From Theristus sp. LFF4_11 (lineage: Eukaryota > Nematoda > Chromadorea > Monhysterida > Xyalidae), in the NCBI GenBank assembly GCA_030248135.1, contig JASANC010004416.1:37056-101055 (forward strand): a stretch of 64,000 nucleotides of DNA, in the 5' to 3' direction. Under the pieces are notes generated by a model that saw nothing but the letters and a program-made list of their open reading frames with translations, did not search any database and had not been told where the DNA came from. Positions 12,301 to 23,852 of the stretch are shown one piece after another. The translations under genes and the position numbers were made by a program. Every line of letters starts with the position of its first letter. The first letter of the stretch is position 1.

Positions 12301-12769
12301 TGGCGAATGCGTTTTGTTCACGTACACTGGATGCGGTGGCAACGCAAATCGCTTCCAGTCACGCCGTGGTAAATTTTTTTGACACAAATATCATACATAT
12401 TGTTGTATACACTGTGTTGCATAGCAAACATGCGATTCATAAAAAACTAATTTTCAGAATGTTTAGCGTCGTGTGGGGGTCGACGCTTGACGGCACGGTT
12501 GACCACAACACCAGGTAAATTTCGGAAAAACGTTTTTTTATTTCAGAAAAGTCGATTGTTTTACACTGTCGTTCTTGGTAAAATACGTATAACAATGTTG
12601 CTTCATTTCGCTTGCAGATTCAGTGCCAGCAGACTGCACTGACAGCCAGTCAATCGTCAGCTGCGACGTGATCGTCAATGCTGGCCTGTGCTACCACCAT
12701 CGTTACGGTCGTCTTTGCTGTGCAGCATGCCACATTGCCGATGAGAAACGCAAACTTCGAGTAAAATAG
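3315..12769 (+). CDS. Papilin (MIG-6-type secreted matrix protein), 37 exons, 5' end missing
   Basis: Papilins are secreted basement-membrane proteins; C. elegans MIG-6 acts in distal tip cell migration and collagen IV organisation. Inferred exons: 3315-3526, 3947-4001, 4268-4370, 4455-4588, 4728-4814, 4880-4997, 5075-5241, 5311-5437, 5777-5909, 6340-6550, 6619-6804, 6871-7025, 7099-7198, 7271-7378, 7472-7610, 7708-7854, 7948-8006, 8094-8170, 8251-8384, 8453-8608, 8697-8852, 9034-9204, 9361-9460, 9629-9753, 9810-9903, 10015-10097, 10175-10334, 10444-10493, 10653-10817, 10959-11072, 11175-11258, 11329-11532, 11634-11813, 11908-12153, 12225-12368, 12458-12514, 12618-12769 (stop TAG). All phases agree, giving about 1630 residues with no internal stop. 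Order: TSP1/ADAMTS cassette, more TSP1, Cys-rich repeats, Kunitz array, PLAC. The first visible exon follows an acceptor at 3309-3314, so the signal-peptide exon lies upstream or was missed. No Ig domain is seen. The least certain borders are 5241 (donor GTCGGT), 9753 (alternative 9744) and 10817 (alternative 10847). Confidence 0.93.
3653..3932. mobile_element. Miniature inverted-repeat element, family M1, copy 1 (papilin intron)
   Basis: A 280 bp stretch is bounded by imperfect terminal inverted repeats, TACGGTATGGC at the left and GACCATACTGTA at the right. It shares its layout with the copy at 5967-6234, including AAACATGGCAGC and GGGTGCAAGGAGCGCGCGAA near the left end. A TA at each end suggests a Tc1/mariner-like target. 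It has no coding capacity and lies wholly within the intron between exons 1 and 2 of papilin. Confidence 0.75.
5487..5738. mobile_element. Miniature inverted-repeat element, family M2, copy 1 (papilin intron)
   Basis: About 250 bp are nearly identical to 17090-17330. The ends form inverted repeats of about 45 bp: AAACGTGTCCCACTGAA then TGACGTCA at the left, and TGATGTCATTTTAGTCCGGA then CACGTTT at the right. It occupies most of the papilin intron between exons 8 and 9 and has no open frame. Confidence 0.8.
5967..6234. mobile_element. Miniature inverted-repeat element, family M1, copy 2 (papilin intron)
   Basis: A 268 bp relative of 3653-3932 begins TACGGTATGGCCGG and ends TTCGGCCATACTGTA. 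The inverted ends pair (GTATGGCC with GGCCATAC). It lies in the papilin intron between exons 9 and 10. There is no open frame of note. Confidence 0.78.
7708..9753 (+). other. Papilin Cys-rich (lagunin-type) repeat array, 11 copies
   Basis: Exons 16-24 encode eleven units with the signature [FYW]GCCxD followed by a small or acidic stretch, A.G and GC. They comprise EFGCCPDN and WGCCPDN (exon 16), EFGCCPDW (19), YGCCDDE and FGCCADR (20), EFGCCPDG and YGCCPDG (21), QFGCCPDG and YGCCPDG (22), YGCCDDG (23) and YGCCLDG (24). Exons 20, 21 and 22 each hold a pair of repeats. Exons 20 and 21 are both exactly 156 bp and phase 1 on both sides, and exon 22 is 171 bp with the same phases, so growth by exon duplication is likely. 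Exons 17-18 insert an acidic, Ser-rich spacer (SDSSSSEE, EDEDE) between units 2 and 3. This repeat type is characteristic of papilins. Confidence 0.9.
9810..12514 (+). other. Papilin Kunitz array, 8 domains
   Basis: Domains are K1 (exons 25-26), K2 (27-28), K3 (29), K4 (30-31), K5 (32), K6 (33), K7 (34) and K8 (35-36). Seven keep the six cysteines and the GCGGN or GCLGN core (for example YYGGCGGNSNRF in K5 and FSGCLGNRNNF in K6). K1 lacks the second and fourth cysteines: VVTY follows DQGQ, and the core reads GGAGGN. The residue after the second cysteine, equivalent to BPTI P1 Lys15, is S, T, D, D, A, D and N in K2-K8, so none has the Lys/Arg expected of a trypsin inhibitor. K1, K2, K4 and K8 are split by introns; K3, K5, K6 and K7 sit in single exons. 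Kunitz domains of papilins are generally thought structural. Confidence 0.9.
12618..12769 (+). other. Papilin C-terminal PLAC domain and stop
   Basis: The last exon follows acceptor CTTGCAG and encodes a short six-cysteine domain with cysteines in ADCTD, VSCDV, GLCYHH, RLCCAAC and the expected terminal spacing. It ends EKRKLRVK and stop TAG at 12767-12769. PLAC (protease and lacunin) domains close papilins and several ADAMTS proteins, so the gene's 3' end is complete in this window. Confidence 0.88.
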
Positions 12770-13510
12770 CATTGAAAACGGTTGACCTTTTTACTATCTA
12801 TTGCCACACTTGTTTTTTCTATTTTCTGCTATTTGTGCCGTTGAAACACACACACTGCCTTATAATGTTTCGTGTGTCCCAATGCAATATTAACTTGGAA
12901 CACTTTTAAAGTAGTTCGGTTTGTAACTTATTCAATTTGTTTCGTTACAAACATTTTCAATACCGCAGCGCTCTAAGAATTCCAAAACAACCATTTTCTC
13001 TTTGTCTGTTACATTGTTTTTTTGTTTCATCTGACCTGTGTATTTTTTGTCATTTTTGACCTCCTTTCCTGATTACGGTTATTTTAAGGTTTGTTTTGAG
13101 TTTTTGTCGTTACACGTTGATATTTTGTTGATTCAACATCAAACAAAAAAATGCTTTGTGAGTAACACAACACACTGCACATGTAGTTTGCCATGTCGAT
13201 TCGATCAACAAAATCATTCAAAAGAAAAACTTATATCTTTTTAATTTGTTAAACGGCATGAAGAAACAGCACATTGCAGCACATGAAAACAAGTATTGTG
13301 AACTTAAGAGACTCACCTTAGCTGTAAAACATATACGTACGTAATCTCCGTCTATAATATCACCATCATGCTACTAGCTGTGGCCCATACATGCCCAGTT
13401 TGTTCAAAGGAAAAAGAACTGAACGCCATGGTGTTGTGTGCTAGAGCCAAAAATTGCATCGCGAAGCATCATGGACCAAACTGGACAACATTTAATAAAA
13501 TTTATGCGCT
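12770..13510 (+). other. Papilin 3' UTR with poly(A) signal
   Basis: No coding sequence was recognised between the papilin stop and the convergent PDZRN stop at 13627. A canonical AATAAA lies at 13494-13499 on the plus strand, which would give a 3' UTR of about 740 nt if it is the signal used. No clear AATAAA was found for the minus-strand gene in this interval, so the two transcripts may end close together. Confidence 0.5.
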
Positions 13511-13626
13511 TACAAATTAGTATTACAAAAGCTTCTACAAAAAATTCGCACGTAGTGAATCACTTGTATTTGGACTTGGAAAAGTGACAACATTCTGTTC
13601 AACACACCAAATTTGCGCAGTCATAC

Positions 13627-16600
13627 TCAGACAGTTGTAACGGCGAGAATACCCATGGCGCGTGTAGTTCCAGTTGCCTTGTTGCCATGTGCCAAGAACT
13701 CCTGCACCGTCGTGAACCTGTCCATCAGCTGGCGACCTTTTCGACGCATCATTTTTTTGTGCGACAATTGCACGATCGGTTGATCGGCTGCACGCTCCAG
13801 TACGTCCATTTTGTGTTGAATCAACGCTTGTTGTCGTTGCTTTCGTTCTTTTGCACGCTCCAGATGTTTCTTGCGCTCATCTCGATGCCAGAAACGACCG
13901 ATCTGTTATGAAGCACAGTCGGTTTTGGAACAATATTTTGCAGTTAAAACTATAAAAATGAAAAAAAACCTGCGTGATTGTGTTAGTTTGCTAAATAGAA
14001 TGATCAACAAAACTCAAGTGGCAGTATCAACCTTGAGTTCACTGACGGCGTCGTCGTCCGTGCTGACGCCAACGCGTTCATTCGTCAGTTGTTCAGCCCG
14101 TTCGCGCAGAATTCGATTGCGCATTGGCCGACGGGTGATGTAACGACTGCCGTCCGACCGTCGTTTTATCTGAAGTTTTGTGCATTTTAGAATGTTAGCC
14201 AAACACAGAAAATGAAAACTGTGATTTCTTCACCTTCCATTCGCACAGGTCATCGTGCAACCCGTTGTGCAGTGCTTGGTAGAGGCTGGCTGAGTGAACG
14301 GGCGTCTGCTGTTGTGCCAGTTGTGATTGGCCAGCGGACGCTTGTGCGTCACCACTTGAGCTGCCAGCAGCACTGCCATGAACGTTCGCTGTGCTATTGA
14401 TGATTGCGCGCTGTTTCAGTGTTCTAGCTTGTCCAAGCATTGCCTGACGCAACATTCGCTGCTGCAGTTTGATTGTCTCCTGCAGGTGTTCCGCGTCAGT
14501 GTACATGACGTCGGGAATAGGGCGAGCATTCGTGTTCAACAACGGCGTCGATCGACACGATTCACCGCCGGTGTTATAAGCGGACGAGGTCTCTTCACGA
14601 CCGTTGCCCATGGTCAACATTGTTGCATTGTTTGAGTGTCTGTTGGAAGCACAGATTCGTTGGTGCGCTGGCGAATTGTCTACCGATGAGTTGCCAGCAC
14701 TGATCAGCAATGATGGCTGCAGTCGATTTGGCACAGCTGAGAGTGGCGCGAATGAATGCGGTGCTGGCGCTGGCGGTGGCGGTGGGCTACGTGCTGGCGG
14801 TTTTGGAAGAGAGATCAGTCTGTTGTCGGTGATGGAAGCGGGCATGACAGCAGATTGCTGTTGTCGCCGACCGATCGGTTGTTCGTGCTCGACAGTGGCT
14901 GGCTGAATCGACTCGTAATGGTGCACGGACGCTGTCATTGCATCACTGACGTGGTCGGACTGTTGTTGTTGTTGCTGGTGTTCATCCATGCTTGTCATCA
15001 GATGTCTCGCCTGTTGCACTTGTGCGCGCACTCGCTGTTCAGCAGTGACATGCCGCTGGATCAACCGGTCACATTCCAGCTTTATAGTTTCCATTTCGCG
15101 CTGGAACGAAACGCTCATTTTAGTTGCAAACAGCACTGATGCGTTGATGCTGTGGTCTTTTTCATCACGTTCAAAAAACGGCGAACCTGCAAAAACGCGA
15201 GTTCTCGCTCTAGACTACCGTCGGAGTCACTCCTGGCAAGTCGACGTTGCATATCGGCCATTGGCGGTGGAGCCTCGCTGCCAGGGCTCGACATTGCTGA
15301 CGATGGCTGCAAAGATGGCTGTCAGCAAAGTTCGGACACGGCGTTGATGTGACACTAGCTGGCGACACAACAAATGAAATGAAACTTGACCAACCATAAA
15401 TGTGCGGTCGGTCGGCGTTGCAGTGACCGTGGTCGACGAGTTCTGCTGGTCGAACAACATGGAGCCGACAATGGAGATGCTTTCGCCGAGTTCGTAACAG
15501 TGCAGATGCGACGGACGCAACAGCGCCGCAGCGGCGGTCAGCAGCTGGTTGTCTGTGTTGATCGCTTGACGATGGTGACCTCCGGTGGGCGGTGGCGACC
15601 GGTCGTTGACGACATCACCGTGATCACCATAGGAGCCGCCGGACTCCGGACTCGACATTGGCGGCGGCAATTCCGGATCAGAGTCGGTTGCGCGCGAAAT
15701 ACCAGAATCCTTTTCGTGAGTTGTGCCTGCAGAGAAGAACCGTTCTATGATACGGAATGGCCGAGTAAACATGGCAGCGTTTTTCAGGGTACAAGGTTCA
15801 GCCATACTATGCAAGATTGTAATTGCACATTAAACTGACAATCGGTTATTAATATACGCTAAATGGAAACATGCAAAAGAACGCGTACCATCTGTGAGTT
15901 GACCACCCACGTCGTCGTATTCAACACTTTGCTCTTCGTCTTCGTCTGCAACGCAGCCATCGAGTTGCTCATCCTCATTGACCTCCTCAATGATTTCGTG
16001 CATGGTCGGACTCAGCAATGCACGCTGTTGACTGACGTTCAGTTGGTTTTGCATGTTTCGGCCATCTGCGACTGCTGCGTCGCCCATTTCTCGGTGTTGC
16101 ACAGAAGCGTCCGCATTTGTGTACATCTGCATCAAAGTTACACAACAAAATGTTTGAAAAAAATGAAATGCACAGCTTGAAAAGTAAAGTAAAAACGTTT
16201 GGCACACACCCATTAAGCAGTCACTAAATGCACAGCAATAGACAATGAGAGTTTGTCTGCCTCAGTTACAGTGAAATTCCCCATTCTCTCAGTCAGATTT
16301 AAATCAAGTTAAATGACATGAATTTTAAACACGTTCTGAGAACGAAGAAACGAAGTGTCAGTCATAGAAACGCTGACACAGTTGCTTAGACTAGAACAGC
16401 TAAAGCCTTATTAATTGGGCAAAGAAATACGATGGAAGTATCGTATATTCATTGTGTTCAAAGACATAATTAATTTGTGATACAATTGAGCATCAGCAGA
16501 AACAGTGACTGCACCACATACGTTGATGAGCAATACGCCTATACATGGCTGTAGAACACAGTGTTAAAGAAATGTTAATTATAAACGGACATAGGCTTAT

Positions 16601-19600
16601 GACCAACCGACTACACTAGGCTCTGCTCATTTGCTATACTGCAAGACGTCTCGTCATCGCGATTTGACAACCCATTATACTAGTGCGGCTTATTTTTATT
16701 ATTTCATCTATTGGGTTGCAGCACACTCAACCGGATACCCGTTGCGCGCATGGATTTGCGGAAACCAATTGGTTTTCCGCGCTGTCCGTTTTCGTTCAGC
16801 ATTTAGAAAAGAAACAAGGATAAAATCATAAAAAATACTAACGAATGAACCAAGAGAGCGTATTTTTCAGTCTCGTTTCCCCAGTACAAAAACCTCATGA
16901 TGAAATTAGCTTCTGGCAAATAAAAATCGTCGACAAGTGTGTGCAAGCAATTAAGACCGAGAATTGATTCAACCATCGAATGTTGCACAGATGTGCGGAA
17001 AGTGAATAAAAGAAACCCGCTATGAGGCGGTGTCATAAGGACAAAACTGACTCAGTGCGTGTCCAGATTTCTCATTAGCCATAGGACATTGTATGACCTA
17101 TTTTTTAAACGTGTCCCACTGAAGTGACGTCATGTGCCATCAAACATGCGCTTGCCGTTCACTGCAAACTAGACTTTCCGTTCAGCCGATTTCTTCCCGT
17201 AAACAAATGGTGAATGTCGAATCAGTCACACCAAACTGACATTTTAGCGCCTGTACTTTGACAAACGGGCGTTTTTATAGCAGATGACGTCATTTTAGTC
17301 CGGACACGTTTGAATAAATCCACAATACATTAATATGGAGACATACTGATTGTATTTATAAACCAAATATTTTGGTTCGTTTCACCCTCGAAACCTTTTA
17401 ACAAAAAAAACACGACAACGAGGCTTATTGAAAATTTATGATCTTTGGAACACAAGCAGTCGTCCGTTGACCGTTTGATTGACGGCTGGAAACAAAACGT
17501 GTGCTCCAAATTACGAAATAAAACAAGTTGATGGATGATAATGAACGCAGTGTCGTTACTTTTGTGTCTCCATCAGCGCATAATGGAACGCGAAAAGCTT
17601 TTCAATTTTTCAATTTTCATCGCTAAAAAATGGATAGAAACTTGCAATGTCAGAGAATTGTTTTTGTTTTTAAAGCTTTTGTAGAAACGGTATAAAAATT
17701 GCAACAAAATGGCTTCGGTGAAATCGGCATCAACTCTGTATTCAGTTGATTTTTTAAAGTGACAATACAAAATTACTGGAAGGAGATTAGATACACACTA
17801 AGTACACAAGATTAGATAAAAAACCTGACAGTATTTACACTCCGATTAGATAGACATACAAACAAGATACCAACAAATGCTCGAAGCAGCTGGACAAATG
17901 TTTGACAAAAAATAGAAAACAAAGCCATGTCGTTTTAAGACAAACAGTGAGTGACTTTGATTATCTATGAATAAACAAAAAATTGTGATTTGGGCGTATG
18001 TCTGCAAATAATGTAAACAAATGTGAACTACTGTTTACGAACGCACCAGACAATGTTGTTGGTCGACAGGCCTTGCAACCAGAAGACTGATCTGACGGTC
18101 ACTTCGGTTGAACAAATCGATTGCCTCGTTCCGAGTGTGCACATCGACACCATTTATCTGCAAAAATACGCGTTTCTAGAATGGTGAACAACGAGCTTGC
18201 ATTCGTGCGCAACTTTTTTACACAAACCACAATTCCAAAAAAATCGGCCGCAACTAACAAGCAAACTAACAGGCAGCTTGCGGCAAAGAATGCTCCTGGT
18301 GAAATACGCGAAAATAATGTTGTTACGACCAGCGGATCGCGTTAAAAAACACGCGGCAACGCAAGACTTATTGGATCGCATTAGGACGTCAAAAAAGTAT
18401 TGTTTATCACATAAGTAAGACAATAAATGCAACCGATTTTTAGTCCGTGTACTACACGTGTGAAAACCGCTTGTTGAAAGTTGTTGAAACGCGAGTGAAA
18501 CAGCTGTCATGTGTGTAAAATGTGTGAATTAGGAGGCCCCGTCGCACTATTTCTCGCGTCAACAAGAAGCCCTTCAGTTCCCTTCTCAGCCGCCAAGAAA
18601 GCGGAACTGCACACAAGAACACAACACAGCGATGCACGTAGTGTAGCCGAACTGTAAGAATGAGAACAATATGTTCAATGTCTAAATTACGCAGTTTGTG
18701 TTAAACCAGCCGACAACTCCTTGAATCTAAGTACAACCACATTTTTCAATTGATTGTTTCGGCACAACAGAAAAGATTATTTCAAAAATGCAGTTGCTTT
18801 GAACCGTTTTTATATCAAGGCAGAAAATCATCTTCTGAGAATTCTTTTCAAGTCCTGCATTTGGATTCGACAAGTAACAACACATGAGTTTCTCACGCAA
18901 GGGTGGACACGCGAATTTCAAATCTGTAGTTCATAACGACACAAGCAACTAATTCATCATCGTCAGGTGCATTATTTTTTACATTATCAGCGATTTCTTA
19001 ACAACTACCATCTTCGTTCTATTTATTGCTTTAACAGTGTAATGGCAACCACCGCCCATCACATCAGCCTCGAGAAGAAGGGTTGAGATGCAGCTGGACA
19101 CTTCGAGCCGGAATAGTGACGCCTCGTCACAGACGACTCACATAACCAGCGAGCACGCCGTCGCGCATAACACAGAGCCGGATTAAACTGATCGGCAGTG
19201 GCATTGCTCGGAACCAGAGCACTGCGCTGACAGGCGCATGCCCATCAACACAATCATTCCATCAAAACAATAACGCTGATCAAAGTCATTCTCTTTGGTT
19301 TTGTTCTGTGAGAAAACTGGTGCCTGAAATTTGAATTCCCACCACGCACGGATATTCAACACGACAAGTGCACTTTTGCGCAATTGCTAATCGACATTTG
19401 CGTCATTCAAAATACATTTATAGAAGAAACGTGCTAAAAACGCCGAAATGACAAAATCCCTGAGACAAAATGACAAGTTATTGTTTTCAAGAAACTCATA
19501 TGCATCAATTCCAGTCATGGATTATGTACTTACACAAAAAAACGTGATTCTTGAAGGCGCCTTCCATGTTCCACTAAGCAAAAAGAATTGCAACATATGA

Positions 19601-21883
19601 AATTGCAAACACCAACCTGTAAGATTTGATCGCCAGCACGGATGCGTCCGTCGCGACCGGCAGTTGAAGTTCGATCAACCTGAAACAAGAATTGTTGGCG
19701 GTGCAGTTATTAATGAATAAATTGCAAAAAAGGTTGTCGACTAGTTTACAAGAACAACTGGTTTTTAAACCCAATTTTTGCGTTCAATGTTTTGTAAACC
19801 TAAAGCTGCGTTCAATGTTTTACAAGTTTCAGGAATGGTTTTTTGATGTGCTAAAGTAGGATGAGCATAAATTAACATGGACATCCTTCCGTGAAGCATT
19901 GTAATAGATGCTTGAAAGATCGAAAAAATCTGAACGCAGCTCCGGAACCGGGTCTACAGTATCTTTGATGGGGATAAAAATCGACTGAAAGAACCTAACA
20001 AGGCGCTTTTTGTTTTTTGGTGTCCAGAGCGATAAATTCGAATATTTTTTCACACACTTTTATGGCAGTTTAGCAGGGTATAAGTAATCTGAGTATAAAA
20101 GAATCTACAGAATGCAACTAAATACTTAAGTTACCAAACCTATATAAAGTGTCCTTCTTCAAGTGGATCACTCAAAATGGACGTTGGATATTACCGCCAA
20201 AGAAAACACCCTAATGTGAGTGCGCCAGGCCTTGAGCAAGTGGCAGACACATGGAAAACCATGTGTGAAAGACTATAGGATGACGTTTAATGTGCGCACG
20301 TTCGTTATATTGCTGCAGCAAAATTGGGAACAAAATACACAAACACACAAGCTGCAAACAGCTACAAACGCATGGTCGCATTGCTACGCAGCAACCACGC
20401 GAGCGCCTGTTTGTCGGTCATAAATAGCTGAAAGGCATAGAGCAAAGCGAAAACAGAGTGAAAGCTGGCTGCAGCAGTCTATTTGTGCTGCAGTGTACAT
20501 GTGGCTTAGACCTAACGATTAGCTCTGCAAGGTTATGCTGGCGGGGCGGGCCTAAAAAGGGATCTACCGCGTAATAATAATTCGAGAATCAAGATTGCAT
20601 AATTGAAATGGCAGCCAACAGCAGCTTGTAGTGCGCGCTGTTATGCCGCTTGCCCAAGTAACTGCTGAACCGTATGAATGCTCGTGTAACGAGCGAATAT
20701 AAAAATTGCGTTTTTACTAACTAGCGTTTTTACTAACTATTAGTTATTATTGAACGGGTAACTGCTTATCGCGTCTGTAAATGGGCTGATAATGCGCACT
20801 CTGAGGCGAATGTACAAACAATCAACGCGTCAGCTATTTCTGAGTGCTGACGAAGTGATGAACTGCATGCACTGCGCATGTCTTGGACGAGCGTGTACAG
20901 CGATACACGAACAGGATCAAATATGAGTCAGCAGAGAAATGAGAGAGAGCCAGTGGCGATGTTGATGGCAAGTGTGCGTGAAAGCATGATGCCTTCGTAA
21001 CTATTGATGTTGACAGCGTGCAAATTGCATGTCAGTATCGCGCCTCACGCATGTCATCTGTCGAGCGTCTTTCTTATTATCATATGATTACAACAGCGTT
21101 ACATATATGCACATAAACGAACTGAGACACAAGGCCCACGCAGATACATTTTCGATCATGCCAACTCGAGTGAACGACGAATAATTTAGTCGAAAGGGCT
21201 GCCAGCACTGAAAAGTACATGTACTGTTTATGACAAGATCAGTGATGACCAAACGTACAGGGTATATTGCTGACATGAATAACCAGCATTCGGCTGCATC
21301 TCATCGGATCGCGTGCGAAAAGGCATTGCTGATCAGTTCTGATCATTTTTGCGCCAGAAAACCGTTCTCTCTTCTGCATACGGCTGATTGACCAGAAGAG
21401 ACGAGAGTAAAAATATGCTCAGAAAAGAGATGAATGTTGTGTGGACTGGCGCTGGCATCACATCAAGGCTTTTGGTCACTCATAGACTGCTTTAATCTGT
21501 GTATCGGATCCTGCATATTAGCAATACAAGCATGCGTCGTCGTTCTCATGGCATAAACCAGCATCTGTTTCTGGTATACTATCACAGCATGCATACAATG
21601 TATCTAAACATATTCTACGTCAATGAAACGCTTCAGTAAACTGCTATGCTGGCTTACGATGGGCTAAAATACCGGCGCAGTGAATTGTGTTGCTAAAGAT
21701 ACACTGGAAGTTCAAACATAAATAAAACATCAACTGATTTGAATCGAAGTTTATCACTTTGTAAAAAAAATGAAGACATACTTCGCTGACGAATATATCG
21801 GTGTCGCCGTCTGCGTCATCATCGCCATAGCACAACGTCAAACCGACACGCTGATCGGCACTTGCTCGCTTCAGCATCACCTC
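13627..21883 (-). CDS. PDZRN3/PDZRN4 (LNX3)-type RING E3 ligase, C-terminal half, 9 linked exons
   Basis: PDZRN proteins are RING/TRAF-type zinc-finger E3 ligases with two PDZ domains that act at membranes and synapses. Inferred minus-strand exons in order: 21883-21782, 19679-19617, 18157-18047, 16126-15889, 15726-15395, 15306-15187, 15100-14234, 14169-14032 and 13902-13627 (stop TGA). All junction phases agree, giving 748 residues. Evidence for the family is PDZ2, then an acidic linker, [73 protein letters not shown] and the carboxy terminus AVTTV, all matching the conserved C-terminal block of vertebrate PDZRN3/4. The final TTV is a class I PDZ ligand. RING, TRAF-type and PDZ1 exons were not found; they must be further upstream, possibly among the candidate exons at 23.8-32.7 kb or beyond the window. 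The gene converges on papilin. Confidence 0.9.
14032..16126 (-). other. PDZRN linker and coiled-coil region
   Basis: Exon 16126-15889 is acidic ([23 protein letters not shown]). Exon 15726-15395 starts with the family motif EKDSGIS and is Ser/Pro-rich. Exons 15306-15187 and 15100-14234 carry [10 protein letters not shown] joined to [17 protein letters not shown], a predicted helix conserved in PDZRN. A long low-complexity segment follows, with QQQQQQ and PPPPPAPAP tracts. Exon 14169-14032 returns to conserved basic sequence. The low-complexity part is longer and less conserved than the blocks on either side. Confidence 0.8.
15751..15804. mobile_element. M1-family end fragment in a PDZRN intron
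   Basis: About 54 bp match the left end of the M1 elements (TACGGAATGGCCGAGTAAAC, then ATGGCAGC and CAGGGTACAAGG). It sits in the 162 bp intron between the PDZRN exons at 15395-15726 and 15889-16126. Only one end is present, so it is a truncated copy. Confidence 0.6.
16127..18046. other. PDZRN intron, no gene seen
   Basis: This AT-rich intron between the acidic-linker exon and the last PDZ2 exon contains the M2 miniature element at 17090-17330. No other open frame with splice signals or family similarity was recognised. Confidence 0.6.
17090..17330. mobile_element. Miniature inverted-repeat element, family M2, copy 2 (PDZRN intron)
   Basis: This is the second copy of the element at 5487-5738, in the same orientation, with the same ends (TGTATGAC...AACGTGTCCC and GGACACGTTT...CAATACAT). 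High similarity between copies in two different genes suggests recent activity. It lies in the 1.9 kb intron between PDZRN exons 16126 and 18047. Confidence 0.8.
18047..21883 (-). other. PDZ2 domain of the PDZRN-type gene, three exons
   Basis: Exons 21883-21782, 19679-19617 and 18157-18047 join in phase 0 to give a PDZ domain. It has a carboxylate-binding loop RVGLTLCY, an acidic loop ([10 protein letters not shown]), strand [27 protein letters not shown] and the closing helix/strand RNEAIDLF...ISLLVARP. The order and the [17 protein letters not shown] core match PDZ2 of PDZRN3/4. Introns interrupt the domain twice and are long (2.1 and 1.5 kb). Confidence 0.9.
19680..21781. other. PDZRN intron within the PDZ2 domain, no gene seen
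   Basis: This 2.1 kb AT-rich sequence separates the first two PDZ2 exons. Nothing recognisable was found in it. Confidence 0.55.
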
Positions 21884-21924
21884 CTGCAACATGTTCACAG
21901 CGAATTTGCATAAACTGACTGACA

Positions 21925-22392
21925 TACCGTATTACCCCCATTAAACCCCCCCCACCATTAATCCCCCCCCTCCACCAATAAACCCCCACCCCCCCGACCA
22001 GTTTCCAAATAATCCCCCCCCACAAATAATCCCCCATGGGGGTTAATTGGAAACCTGTTTGAAACACATACCCAGCGAATTCAGTGGCTGAATGCAGTGA
22101 CATTGGTGAAATTGTGCTACCAAAGGCCCCAAATGGATGAGTTAATGGTAATTTCATTACAAAAGGCTGTTACAAAAGGAAATCTCTGTGAAAAGTAGAA
22201 GTTTCTGCAACTTTCTTGCCTGCCATGCAAGGTATTTTTGCCATTTTTCAACAAAACCCCACCCCTAGAAATTTTTGTATAATAAACCCCCCCCCCCCAC
22301 CAATAATCCCCCCCCCCCACCAATAAACCCCCACCCCTAAAAGTCGCTGACGTATTAATCCCCCATGGGGGTTTATTGGGGGTAATACGGTA
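21925..22392. mobile_element. Miniature TA-flanked element with C/G-rich terminal repeats, copy 1
   Basis: Position 21927 begins CCGTATTACCCCCATTAAAC and position 22390 ends the reverse complement, GTTTATTGGGGGTAATACGG. Each side is flanked by TA (21925-21926 and 22391-22392), giving a 464 bp element with a TA target duplication. Inside are further inverted CCCCCATGGGGG palindromes and C-runs. There is no coding capacity. It sits 43 bp upstream of the first linked PDZRN exon. Confidence 0.85.
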
Positions 22393-23852
22393 TGTACTTT
22401 CAAACACAATGTACCAATAACAAAACGGACAAAGGGGTCTGTATTTTTTCTAACGCTCCACTTTTTCAAACATACTTAACGACAGCTCATTCAAATGAGG
22501 CCAAATTTTTTCTTATATGAGCATCATGTGGGCAATCGGCCAGATCACAAAAGGCATAAAATGCCGACCTGCATTAAAGCTGCATTTGAATGACACCTTT
22601 CTGCTCTAAAGGTGCTCGTTTATTTTTGCTATTATTTTCCGTTTTTATCTGACTCAAAATCGCGAAATGATGGAATGGGGCGTTCAGATTTCAAAGCAGG
22701 TTGTTGATGTTCGCATACAGTGTATTCTATGCATACTTGCAATCCAATCCCAAAACTTTAGGCAGGCAGACAAGGTTCGATTTCTACACTGTACCCTATT
22801 GGATTTCGATGCGAATTCACGATGCGCTAATAAATCTCGATTTAGTCAACGCAAAAATTGGATGGAAAGTGTGAGAACATATGTACAATGTACAATGTAT
22901 GTACCTGTAAATGAAGCTTTTGTGCGATCAATCGTAATTATCAAGAACGAGTGCGGTAAGAAAAAGCGACATCGTGTTGAGAGCCAATACCGTATGTACG
23001 TACTGTTTACCGTATTATTTAGGCTGAGTTTTGCCATTTGACTATACTTGCAGCGCTGGGAGCGATATGACGATGGGATCAACAGCGCTTGAGGAGACTA
23101 AGAGCAATACGGAATTTGTAACAAATTGCAACCGATTCGGTGTCGCATTTCAAAGACCAAATGCCGCCTTGTAAGACCCTGATATCAACATAAACATGGA
23201 ACAACAAAAACAACAACATCATACAGCTGACTCGTCGGTCTATTTTTCGTCACCGCAGCGTATATAAAAAGTTTCTAGATATTGTACCTTCCTTTGAGCT
23301 TGCCGCTGTTTTTTTTTAAATCGTGTTACGTGGTTATGTTATATCGTGTGGTGTAAATTTTCTGAACTACCTAGACTTAAGAAGTAAATTATTGTCCATT
23401 GTGACAACCTGCGAACACGTACTTGCTTGTACACTGAAGATAAACAGAGAAACACTGTCTGAAACAATAAATTTAAAAACTAAAAATATATTAAAACTGT
23501 ACCATCAAAGAAATCTAACTTCATGATTGCATATGTAGAACATTCAACGGTAAATAAAGAGCTCCAGTTAATACTACTTTTTGTCCACACACACACAGTA
23601 ACAGGTTCCATTGTGGTGTCATGTTTTCCCTTTTTACAAAACGTATTTCAAAGTTACACACCAAAGAAAACTCTAAACTGGCTTTCGGGAAACTGACAAA
23701 AACTCCGACCTCTGCAAGGTCTTGCTGAAAATTTTGTTGAATGCTCTGTTAGCTACCGAATGCACGTAATCACAAGCTGTAACCACAGTGCCTCCAAAAT
23801 TACCGATCTGTTAAATCATAAAGTACTTTAAGTAGCGACAACGAAAACTTAC

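Noticed and set aside
14378..15838. Plus-strand frames of 85-150 codons opposite the PDZRN exons
   Set aside because: They are antisense shadows of GC-rich minus-strand coding exons whose family motifs and splice phases are clear.
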